Shown piece by piece: positions 1-6,637 of a DNA stretch of 13,026 nt; position 1 is the stretch's first letter, and every line of letters begins with the position of its first letter. Position numbers and translations under genes: made by a program. The DNA is taken from positions 1 through 13,026 of the forward strand of contig JAXDBZ010000172.1 of assembly GCA_034678345.1 (NCBI GenBank), written 5' to 3'. Under the pieces are notes generated by a model. That model was given only the letters and a program-made list of their open reading frames with translations. It ran no database searches and was not told where the DNA came from. Origin of the DNA: JANXPZ01 sp034678345 (lineage in GTDB: Bacteria; Eisenbacteria; RBG-16-71-46).

Positions 1-1928
1 GCGCCGCTGACGGCGATCACCCGCGCGTGACCACGGACCACCAGCGCGCCCAGCACGGGCGGCGTGTTGTCCACCGTGAAGGGCTGGCTCACCGCCTCGG
101 CCGTCGTCTCCTCGCCCACCGCGTTGCCCGGCCGATCCTCGGCGACCACGCGCAGCCGATACCTTCCGTCCGGGAGCGCCGAGGTGTCCCACGTCCAGTT
201 GGGCTGCTCGAGGTCCTTCGCCAGCTCGATCCACGACACCATTCCCTCCTGCCGCACCGCCACGCGGAAGCGCAGCGGATCGCCGTTCGGATCGCTGGCG
301 CGCCACTGCACGCTGCGCAGCCCGCGGGCCCATACCGGCAGGTCGCGCAGCTGGCGCGGCGTCGTGGCGGCCGGCGCGCTGTACTCGACGCGCTGGCCGC
401 CCGGCAACGACTGCGTCACCGGCTCCAGGCGGGGCTGCAGCTCGCCCTCGCGGAACCCTTGTCCCTGCGGGGCGACGTAGACGTCCTCGACCCGCGGGGC
501 CTGGTTCTGCTCGCGCCACGACGTCTCCACCGAGCCGATGCGCGCCTGGCCGCCCGAGAGGGTCAGGCGCCACTGCAGGTAGCGCGCGGGCGGCGAGACC
601 ACGCTGCCGCCCTGTCCCCGGCCATGCACGTCGGCCCAGGCGCTCCAGGTCGTATCGGGCTCCTCCGTGTTGCCGGTGCGCGTGGCCAGCCCGACCTGCG
701 CGCCCGCCGCCTCGCCGTGCCACACGACACGGCCGAAGCGGGCGATGCGGCGCGCGTCGAGCGGCATGGACATCAGCTGGCCGTGCCGCGCCGGCGCCGG
801 GCCCACGAGCCAGAGCACCGCCGGATTCGACGTCGCCGCCACGACCGGCCCGCCCGGGACGACCGCCAGGGCCGTGACCTGCCCCTGAGGCACCGCCAGC
901 AGCTGGGTGGCGCCGTTCGCCCGCTCGACCCGGTACAGCGCCGCCCGGTTGCCCGTCGCGGCGAGCAGATCGCCGCCCGAGACGGCCGCCCCGCCCCCGG
1001 CCGCCGCCGGAACGGACGCGAGGGCGAAGACCATGGGCTGGGGCGAGGGCCACCAGGACGTCGCCGAGGAGTCGGGAACGATCCGGTAGATCACGCTCCG
1101 GCCCCCGGGCGGGGGCGTGGTCACCGGCTTCGGCCCGTCGTCCTTGTCCTCCGTCGTGCCCGGACTGCTCAGGGCGGCCGCGTAGAGCGCCCCGTCGGGA
1201 CCGAGGGCGAGCGCGCAAATCTCCTCCTCGGACGCGTCGAAGAGCGTGCGCAGCGACCCGTCGCGGCGCACGTGCAGGACGCGCCCCTTCGCGTCTCCCC
1301 CGGCGAAGGCCCCGCCACGTCCGTCCGCCACGAGGGACACGAGATTGCCTTCGTCCGTGTCGGCCACGATCCGCGCCTCACCACCCGCGAGGCGCAGGAG
1401 CCGTCCGTGCGTGCCCGTGGCCGCGTACCAGGCCCCCGCGCCCGCCGGCGCCAGGGCCCAGACGTACCTCTCCCCGGTCCGGACCAACACGGAGGTATCC
1501 CCGCGCGCGCCGACGCGATACACGAGCCCCTCGGGACCCGTACCGGCCACCACGCCGTCGCCATCGGGCGCGAGCGACAGGACCTGCCCCGCCCCGAGCC
1601 GGGCCCATGGCCGCGCGCCGTCCTGCGGGCTCCAGCGCAGGATGCGCCCCCCGTCGCAACCCAGGGCCACCGAACCGTCGCGCAGGACCACGGCGCACCA
1701 CACCACGGAGACGCTGTCCAGGACCTGCGAGTCCACGGACGGCCCCGGCTCGAGCGAGCCGTCGGGGCGGACCACGACGCCACGCGACTCGGACTTCACA
1801 TGGTCGGCCGCCGTGTCCAGGATCCACCACTGGGTGTCGGCGGCACGAGCCGTCGGGGCGACGAGGGCCAGCACGACGACGACGGCGGCCAGCGGGTGCA
1901 GGGCCGCGCGGGGTGGGGACTCATGCAC
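1..1928 (-). CDS. Secreted beta-propeller protein with Ig/fibronectin-like C-terminal domains (C-terminus outside window)
   Basis: The reading frame is open from a GTG at 1928 to the left edge, giving 642 visible residues with no stop. Residues 1-29 form a signal peptide: a short charged start, a hydrophobic run of V, L and A, then an A-R-A cleavage site. Residues about 50-410 contain repeated blades of the type 'G-x-V-x-x-L-A-x-x-P-D-G-x-L-Y-A-A', which suggests a WD40/SMP-30-like beta-propeller. A beta-sandwich-like stretch follows (about 430-480, with 'ARYLQWRL' and later 'NQAP'). An Ig/FN3-like domain lies at about 525-620, with 'ASDPNGDPLRF', 'DTSALPDGRYRLRVVAEDRPGN' split over two strands, and 'TVDNTPPV'. 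No catalytic motif is visible. The gene starts 14 bp after the S55 peptidase stop, so the two are probably co-transcribed. Similar propeller/Ig proteins are common hypothetical proteins in FCB-group genomes (from memory). Function is unknown; a surface or periplasmic binding role is inferred. Confidence 0.8.
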   Translation of the reverse strand, partial: MHESPPRAALHPLAAVVVVLALVAPTARAADTQWWILDTAADHVKSESRGVVVRPDGSLEPGPSVDSQVLDSVSVVWCAVVLRDGSVALGCDGGRILRWSPQDGARPWARLGAGQVLSLAPDGDGVVAGTGPEGLVYRVGARGDTSVLVRTGERYVWALAPAGAGAWYAATGTHGRLLRLAGGEARIVADTDEGNLVSLVADGRGGAFAGGDAKGRVLHVRRDGSLRTLFDASEEEICALALGPDGALYAAALSSPGTTEDKDDGPKPVTTPPPGGRSVIYRIVPDSSATSWWPSPQPMVFALASVPAAAGGGAAVSGGDLLAATGNRAALYRVERANGATQLLAVPQGQVTALAVVPGGPVVAATSNPAVLWLVGPAPARHGQLMSMPLDARRIARFGRVVWHGEAAGAQVGLATRTGNTEEPDTTWSAWADVHGRGQGGSVVSPPARYLQWRLTLSGGQARIGSVETSWREQNQAPRVEDVYVAPQGQGFREGELQPRLEPVTQSLPGGQRVEYSAPAATTPRQLRDLPVWARGLRSVQWRASDPNGDPLRFRVAVRQEGMVSWIELAKDLEQPNWTWDTSALPDGRYRLRVVAEDRPGNAVGEETTAEAVSQPFTVDNTPPVLGALVVRGHARVIAVSG

Positions 1929-1932
1929 GTGA

Positions 1933-1938
1933 CCTCCC
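1933..1938 (-). promoter_or_regulatory. Shine-Dalgarno site of the propeller gene
   Basis: GGGAGG is read on the minus strand, four bases before the GTG at 1928. It decides the start: the only nearby ATG (1924) is in another frame, and later in-frame GTG codons would cut into the signal peptide. Confidence 0.6.
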
Positions 1939-1942
1939 GGGC

Positions 1943-3796
1943 TCATGGGGCCTTTCGATCCACGGTCAGGCTCAGCAGCAGCTCACCATGCACGGCACCG
2001 GGCAAGGGCAGGACCGCCTCGCCCGCCATGCCGCCGCGGGAGCGGCGCTCCGGCTCGGCGACGCCCGACCCGCCCGAGAGCAGGGCCGCGGCCGAGGCCG
2101 GCAGGTCGGCGTAGTCGCGCCCGTCCTTCGTGAGCACCGACGCATCGGTCAGGACGACGGCATGCAGGGTGGTGCCGCGGCGCAGCGTGGCGAAACGCCG
2201 CCACGCATCCTCGAGCGAGGACGGCCGGTACCGGCCCGGCACGCGGGATGCCTCGAGCCGGTTCAGCTCGGCCCCTCCTCCCACCCAGATCCGGTGGGGC
2301 CCTCCCTCCAGTTCCTCCGGCACGTGCAGCTCGAGGACGCGCGTCTCGGCCGGGCCGCGCCACCGCTCGAGCTCGCACTCGACGCGGGCGATGCCGCCCG
2401 GGCGCACGGCGGCGTCCAGCAGTCGGGCGCGCCGCAGCGTCCACTGCGCGCGGCCCGGCGTGGCGCGAACCGACACCGCCACACTGTCGAGGGCCAGTCG
2501 AGTGAAGGGATTCGCGAACAGGAAGGCCAGAGGCGAACTCACGCCGTTGGCCACCTCGGCGGTCGGTGCGTCGCCCGCGGCGACGTCGCTCAGGGTGAGC
2601 GGTGGGGCACCACCGCGGTACAGGCGCAGCGTCCAGGTCAGTGTCTGGTTCGGGCCCGCGCCGCCGCCCTCGAGCAGGCTGTTCAGCGTCGCCAGCCCCG
2701 CCAGGGTCGGGGCGAGGCTCCGGTCCTCGACCATCTCGAAGCGAAAGCACTGCGAAGCGGGCCGCTGGCCCTCGACCCTCACCGCCATGGGCAGGAGCCG
2801 GGCCCGCGGCCCGATCCGGCCGGCCGCGCCGGAGCGGCGATCCTGGCTCACGATGCCGACCTCGCGGCCCCGCGCGCCCAGCTTGAAGGACGTGTAGTCG
2901 CTGGCCACCACTGTGACAATCCCGGCGGTGGACAGGGGCAGCCGGACGCTCCCGGCCTGGAAGAGCGGGTGACCGAAGAGCAGGACGCGGTCGCCGTCCC
3001 GCCACGTGACGGTGCCGATCGCCGAGAGCTGCATGTCACCGCGGACCAGGTCCACCGCGACCGCGGAACCCGGCCCCAGCCTGGAGCCATCCGGCGCGGG
3101 CTCGGCGATGCCCCCGCCGGGAACGACGCTCAGGCCGAGCGGGCCGAGCCACTCGCGCGCCGTCGCGCGCGCGTCCGGGCTCAGGCCCGCGCAGGCCAGC
3201 GGCAGGGGGAGCGGCACCGGACCTCCAGCCCCGGGGGGCCGGCGCGGATCGGCCGGGGGGCGCGGGGACCCCGGCCAAGGCGGCGGGGCGGACTCCCAGC
3301 GCAGGCCCCGGTACTCGGCCTCAGGCGGCGGCAGCGGCAGCTCCGCGCCCGAAGGTCCGGCCGAAGGACCCTCGTGGCGCGCCTCGGGCACCTCCAGCAG
3401 CCGCATCATGTCGCCGATGGGGGTGATGCCGAACAGCGGCTCGCGCTCGTACGGCCACGAGGAGGCCAACGCCCCCGCCAGACGTCCCTCCACGTACACG
3501 GGGGAACCGCTCATGCCCTGCGCCACGCCGGTCTGGCGCATCCGCTCGCCCAGCGCGCGGGCCACGATGAGCTGCCCGCCCACGCGCCCGCCGCTGACCA
3601 CCCCCACGATCTCGGCAGCGAACTCCTCGATGGAGTCCCCGCGGAACACCGTGCGCACGACGGCTCGCGCTCCCGCGCGCAACTCCTCGGGCGCGATGGT
3701 GGGCGGCACGGCGGCCTGCGCGCGGACGCACGGCAGCAGCCCCGTCAGGACCAGGGCCAGGATCTTCGGGCGGGTGAGCGGGCCACGGGATCGCAC
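1943..3796 (-). CDS. SpoIVB/S55-family serine peptidase, secreted, with permuted motif order
   Basis: From the GTG at 3796 this encodes 617 residues. Residues 1-27 look like a signal peptide (R-rich start, 'ILALVLTGLLP', then A-Q-A). Residues about 35-130 match the S55 style: 'TVFRGDSIEEF', 'EIVGVV', then G-M-S-G-S-P at 94-99, whose Ser96 is the likely nucleophile, and 'FGITPI'. A proline-rich linker covers about 150-200. Residues about 258-330 contain 'IGTVTWRDGDR', F-G-H-P at 274-277 with the likely catalytic His276, and 'DRRSGAAGRIG'. In Bacillus SpoIVB the His motif comes before the Ser motif, so the order here is reversed. No PDZ domain is recognised. The C-terminal 270 residues look beta-rich and I cannot assign them. 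Longer readings start in frame as far up as 3931, but the GTG at 3796 puts the signal peptide at the N-terminus and sits just after a promoter-like element. The family includes self-processing signalling peptidases; the substrate here is unknown. Confidence 0.82.
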   Translation of the reverse strand: MRSRGPLTRPKILALVLTGLLPCVRAQAAVPPTIAPEELRAGARAVVRTVFRGDSIEEFAAEIVGVVSGGRVGGQLIVARALGERMRQTGVAQGMSGSPVYVEGRLAGALASSWPYEREPLFGITPIGDMMRLLEVPEARHEGPSAGPSGAELPLPPPEAEYRGLRWESAPPPWPGSPRPPADPRRPPGAGGPVPLPLPLACAGLSPDARATAREWLGPLGLSVVPGGGIAEPAPDGSRLGPGSAVAVDLVRGDMQLSAIGTVTWRDGDRVLLFGHPLFQAGSVRLPLSTAGIVTVVASDYTSFKLGARGREVGIVSQDRRSGAAGRIGPRARLLPMAVRVEGQRPASQCFRFEMVEDRSLAPTLAGLATLNSLLEGGGAGPNQTLTWTLRLYRGGAPPLTLSDVAAGDAPTAEVANGVSSPLAFLFANPFTRLALDSVAVSVRATPGRAQWTLRRARLLDAAVRPGGIARVECELERWRGPAETRVLELHVPEELEGGPHRIWVGGGAELNRLEASRVPGRYRPSSLEDAWRRFATLRRGTTLHAVVLTDASVLTKDGRDYADLPASAAALLSGGSGVAEPERRSRGGMAGEAVLPLPGAVHGELLLSLTVDRKAP

Positions 3797-3804
3797 GGCC
3801 CGGC

Positions 3805-3834
3805 ACTCTAGCCCGGACTCTTCATGAACCGCAA
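3805..3834 (-). promoter_or_regulatory. Candidate promoter of the S55 peptidase unit, near-leaderless
   Basis: On the minus strand TTGCGG (3834-3829) is followed after 18 bases by TAGAGT (3810-3805). The expected start of transcription is about 3798, two bases before the GTG at 3796. No Shine-Dalgarno site precedes that GTG. The -35 hexamer is identical to that of the divergent promoter. Seen by eye only. Confidence 0.45.
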
Positions 3835-3906
3835 ACCGAGGGCGCGGGCGCGTGAATGGCCCGGGCCGGCAGAGGGTCCGAACCCGGCCGATCGCCCCCG
3901 GGGCGC

Positions 3907-3936
3907 TTGCGGGGGGACGCCCTCTGCTCATACGCT
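3907..3936 (+). promoter_or_regulatory. Candidate promoter of the methyltransferase/MTHFR unit, leaderless
   Basis: TTGCGG (3907-3912) is followed after 18 bases by TACGCT (3931-3936). The expected start of transcription is 3943, which is the A of the ATG. There is no Shine-Dalgarno site in front of this ATG, so the message would be leaderless and would leave no room for a 5' riboswitch, such as the SAM riboswitches often found before methionine genes elsewhere. Confidence 0.5.
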
Positions 3937-3942
3937 GCCTCC

Positions 3943-5793
3943 ATGCGAGCCCCGTTGCTGGAACGCCTCGCCCGCGGACCGATGCTGGCCGACGGCGCCA
4001 TGGGCACCCTGCTCTACGAGCGCGGCGTGCCGTTCGGGCACTGCTTCGACGAAGCCAACCTCTCCGAGCCGGCGCGGGTCGAGGCCATCCACCGGGACTA
4101 CATCGCCGCCGGCGCCGAGCTGGTCGAGACCAACACGTTCGGCGCGAACCACCTGCGCCTGCTGGCCTACGGACTCGAGAAGGACGTGCGGCTCATCGCG
4201 CGCCAGGGCGTCCGCGTGGCCCGGGCCGCGCGTGAGGTCTCGGGCTCCCCCGTGTTCGTGGCCGGCTCGATGGGCCCGCTGGGCCGGGCGCTCCAGCCCT
4301 TCGGGCAGATCGCCGTGTCGGACGCCGAACTGTGGTTCCAGGCGGCAGCCGAGGGCCTGCTGGAGGGCGGGGCGGACGCCTTCATCCTCGAGACCTTCCA
4401 GGATCTCAACGAGATCCTCGCCGCGTTGCGGGCGGTGCGCCGCGTGTCGGCCGACCTGCCGGTGATCGCCCAGATGACCTTCGGGACCGACGGCAAGACC
4501 CTCTACGGCCACTCCCCCGCGCTGGCCGTGCCGGCCCTGCGTCAGGCCGGGGCGGACGTCGTGGGCGTCAATTGCGGCGTCGGGCCCCAGGCCACGCTGG
4601 AGGTGCTCGAGGAGATGGTGCGGGCGGCCGCGGGCCTGCCGGTCTCGGCGATGCCCAACGCCGGACTGCCCCACCTCCAGGGTGGCCGGTTCCACTACCT
4701 CGCCAGCCCCTCGTACTTCGCCGAGTTCGCGGCGCGCGCGGCGGAGGCCGGGGTCACGCTGGTGGGTGGCTGCTGCGGCACCACTCCCGCCCACATCCGC
4801 GCGATGCACGAGCGGCTGGCCTCGCGGCTGCCGGCGGAGCGGCTGGCACCCGGGGCGGAGGTGCGCGTCCTCGAGACCGCCCCGCCCCCGGTGGAGACGG
4901 GTGCGGCCGGGCCCCAGCCGCCGCTGCTGGCGAAGCTGCGGGAGAAGTTCGTGGTGAGCGTCGAGATCGATCCGCCGCGCGGCGTGAGCACGCGCAAGGT
5001 GATCGACGGCGCCCGGCTGCTGGCCCGACGCGGCGTGGACGCGGTCAACGTGGCCGACTCCCCGATGGCCCGCATCCGCATGAGCGCCGCGGCCGTGGCC
5101 TACGAGATCCATGCCGAGGCCCCCGGGCTGGAGATCATCCTGCACTTCACCACCCGCGACCGGAACCTCATGGGGCTGCAGAGCGACCTGCTGGGTTGCC
5201 ACGCGCTCGGGTTGCGCAACGTCCTCTGCCTGACCGGGGACCCGCCCAGCCTGGGGGACTACCCCGACGCCACCGCCGTCTACGACACCGACTCGATCGG
5301 GCTCCTGCGCATCGTCGGGCAGATGAACCAGGGCCGCGACCTGGCCGGGAACTCGATCGGGGCGGCAACCTGCTTCGCGATGGGCTGTGGCGTGAACCCC
5401 ACCGCCGAGGACCTCGACGCGGAGCTGGAGCACTTCCGCCGCAAGCTGGACGCCGGGGCGCGCTTCGTCATGACGCAGCCCATCTACGAACTCGCGGCCT
5501 GGGAGCGCTTCCTGGAGCGGCTGGGGGCAAGTCCCGGCGTTCCCATCCTGGTCGGCATCCTGCCGCTGCAGTCCTTCCGGCACGCGGAGTTCCTGCACAA
5601 CGAGGTGCCGGGCATCCAGGTCCCCGAGTGGGTGCGCGCGCGGCTGCGCGAGGCGGGCAACTCGGGCGTGCAGACCGGCATCGAGCTCGCCCGCGATCTG
5701 CTGCAGCGCTGCCGGGAGAGCGCGGCCGGGGTCTACCTGATGCCGTCCTTCGGAAGGTACGAGAACTGCCTCGAGGTGTTGGAGGGGACATGA
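3943..5793 (+). CDS. yitJ: Bifunctional homocysteine S-methyltransferase / 5,10-methylenetetrahydrofolate reductase
   Basis: The protein has 616 residues, close to Bacillus YitJ (about 612). Residues 1-290 are a homocysteine-binding, zinc-dependent methyltransferase barrel: 'LADGAMGTLLYERG' near the start, 'VETNTFGAN', then the zinc ligands Cys211 (in V-N-C-G) and Cys277/Cys278 (in G-G-C-C-G-T-T-P). After a short proline-rich linker, residues about 335-616 are a MetF-like flavin barrel: 'VSVEIDPPRG' with Glu341, 'CLTGDPP' with Asp433, and 'MTQPIYE'. Both residues align with catalytic Glu28 and Asp120 of E. coli MetF, as I recall them. The enzyme would make methyl-tetrahydrofolate and methylate homocysteine to methionine in the cytoplasm. 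No cobalamin or pterin domain is present, so the methyl donor of the first half cannot be read from the sequence. The ATG at 3943 is chosen over an in-frame ATG at 3856 because the family N-terminus begins here and the extension is low-complexity Arg/Gly/Pro. It is the first gene of a three-gene unit. Confidence 0.95.
   Translation: MRAPLLERLARGPMLADGAMGTLLYERGVPFGHCFDEANLSEPARVEAIHRDYIAAGAELVETNTFGANHLRLLAYGLEKDVRLIARQGVRVARAAREVSGSPVFVAGSMGPLGRALQPFGQIAVSDAELWFQAAAEGLLEGGADAFILETFQDLNEILAALRAVRRVSADLPVIAQMTFGTDGKTLYGHSPALAVPALRQAGADVVGVNCGVGPQATLEVLEEMVRAAAGLPVSAMPNAGLPHLQGGRFHYLASPSYFAEFAARAAEAGVTLVGGCCGTTPAHIRAMHERLASRLPAERLAPGAEVRVLETAPPPVETGAAGPQPPLLAKLREKFVVSVEIDPPRGVSTRKVIDGARLLARRGVDAVNVADSPMARIRMSAAAVAYEIHAEAPGLEIILHFTTRDRNLMGLQSDLLGCHALGLRNVLCLTGDPPSLGDYPDATAVYDTDSIGLLRIVGQMNQGRDLAGNSIGAATCFAMGCGVNPTAEDLDAELEHFRRKLDAGARFVMTQPIYELAAWERFLERLGASPGVPILVGILPLQSFRHAEFLHNEVPGIQVPEWVRARLREAGNSGVQTGIELARDLLQRCRESAAGVYLMPSFGRYENCLEVLEGT
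5781..5787 (+). promoter_or_regulatory. Shine-Dalgarno site of the holin-family gene
   Basis: GGAGGGG lies within the last codons of the upstream enzyme. It is five bases from the ATG at 5793 and only two from the in-frame ATG at 5790, so 5793 is the better start. Confidence 0.65.
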
Positions 5794-6134
5794 TGGGACT
5801 GCTGCTGTACTTCGTCCTGATCGGCGGCGCGATGCTGGCTCTCTCCCGCTATCTGCCCGGCTTCTACGTCGCCGACTGGCGGGCGGCCCTCTGGGCGGCG
5901 TTCTGGCTGGCGCTCTTCAACACCCTGCTCAAGCCGATCCTCTTCCTGCTCACCCTGCCGCTGACGATCGTGACACTGGGGCTCTTCCTGATCCTGCTGA
6001 ACGCCTTCATGCTGTGGCTGACCGCCCTCTTCGTGCGCGGCTTCGACATCCCCGGCGGGATCCTGCCCACGATCCTCGCCTCCATCGTGCTCAGCCTGGT
6101 CGGGGTGCTGTGGAAGGCGATGGCGCGCGGATGA
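5793..6134 (+). CDS. Phage holin family IV / YvlD-like small membrane protein
   Basis: This 113-residue protein is almost entirely hydrophobic, with about four membrane segments (residues 2-20, 31-50, 51-78 and 89-108). The stretch 'NTLLKPILFLLTLPLTI' followed by 'TLGLFLILLNAF' is the hallmark of the holin_4_2/YvlD family. Despite the family name, these proteins are common chromosomal genes outside prophages and their role is poorly known; no lysis gene is nearby. The start codon shares a base with the upstream stop (TGATG) and the stop overlaps the next start (ATGA), so translation is probably coupled on both sides. The final residues (K-A-M-A-R-G) are charged and likely cytoplasmic. Family assignment is firm; function is not. 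Confidence 0.85.
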   Translation: MGLLLYFVLIGGAMLALSRYLPGFYVADWRAALWAAFWLALFNTLLKPILFLLTLPLTIVTLGLFLILLNAFMLWLTALFVRGFDIPGGILPTILASIVLSLVGVLWKAMARG

Positions 6135-6637
6135 GTGCCGACGCGCGCGCCGCCCTCGCCCTCGACCGTCGCGAGACGGCGCGCCTCTGCCGCGGCTGCA
6201 CCCGCTGCTGCACCTACGTCACGGTCGAGATCGACGCGCCGCGGTCCGCGTGGGAGTACGATCAGTGGCTCTGGGCCCTGCACCACCGCGGGGTCGAGCT
6301 CTACGTGGAGCGACCGGAGCGCTGGTCCCTCCACTTCAACACCCGCTGCGCCCGGCTGGACCGCACGGGACGGTGCCGCATCCACGGCCGCCATCCGGTC
6401 ATGTGCCGGGAGCACGATCCCCGTTCGTGCGAGCGCTGGCTGCCGCTGGGCGGCATCCGCGCCTGGTTCCGCACTGCCGCCGAGATGGAGGCCTGGATCC
6501 GCTCCGAGCGCCCGGCCCACTGGCGTCGCCTGACCGCCTGGCGTCGCGCGCGCGCCCTCGGCCGTGCCCCGGGCGGGCGCCGGCGCACGTCCGTCATCCC
6601 CGCTCGACGCTCCGCTTCCAGTCGGCGATCCGGTTGA
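6131..6637 (+). CDS. YkgJ-family cysteine-cluster protein (putative zinc/iron-binding)
   Basis: This 168-residue protein has eight cysteines: C20, C23, C26, C27, C73, C82, C92 and C100. The first four form C-x2-C-x2-C-C, and 'RCRIHGRHPVMCREH' follows the usual C-x-I-x-x-x-R-P-x-x-C pattern of the YkgJ/UPF0153 family, which is thought to bind zinc or an iron-sulfur cluster. It is cytoplasmic, with no signal peptide or membrane segment. The ATG overlaps the holin-family stop (ATGA); a weak GGAAGG lies 13 bases upstream, so coupled translation is likely. The Arg/Ser-rich last 15 or so residues overlap the end of mutS on the other strand and look unconserved in style. The biochemical role is unknown for the family. 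Confidence 0.85.
   Translation: MSADARAALALDRRETARLCRGCTRCCTYVTVEIDAPRSAWEYDQWLWALHHRGVELYVERPERWSLHFNTRCARLDRTGRCRIHGRHPVMCREHDPRSCERWLPLGGIRAWFRTAAEMEAWIRSERPAHWRRLTAWRRARALGRAPGGRRRTSVIPARRSASSRRSG

Noticed and set aside
27..2114. A 695-codon plus-strand open frame opposite the propeller gene
   Set aside because: Its product is a low-complexity Arg/Ala/Gly/Pro/His string with no family motifs. It is the GC-rich shadow of the minus-strand gene, which has a signal peptide and propeller blades.
1607..3811. A 734-codon plus-strand open frame opposite the S55 peptidase
   Set aside because: Same shadow composition, no domain, and it crosses two real genes and their junction.
3937..3942. A SAM or cobalamin riboswitch before the methionine enzyme
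   Set aside because: The 146-bp gap holds no recognisable riboswitch core, and the best promoter leaves no 5' leader.
3856..3942. N-terminal extension of the methyltransferase from an upstream ATG
   Set aside because: The extra 29 residues are Arg/Gly/Pro-rich and unlike the family, and they would overlap the promoter element.
3928..5598. A 556-codon minus-strand open frame opposite the methyltransferase/MTHFR gene
   Set aside because: Rich in Val/Gly/His/Arg/Gln with no motif, while the plus frame has all zinc and flavin-enzyme motifs.
5793..6134. Prophage remnant suggested by the holin-family name
   Set aside because: No other phage gene, integrase or attachment site is present; this family is a common chromosomal membrane protein.
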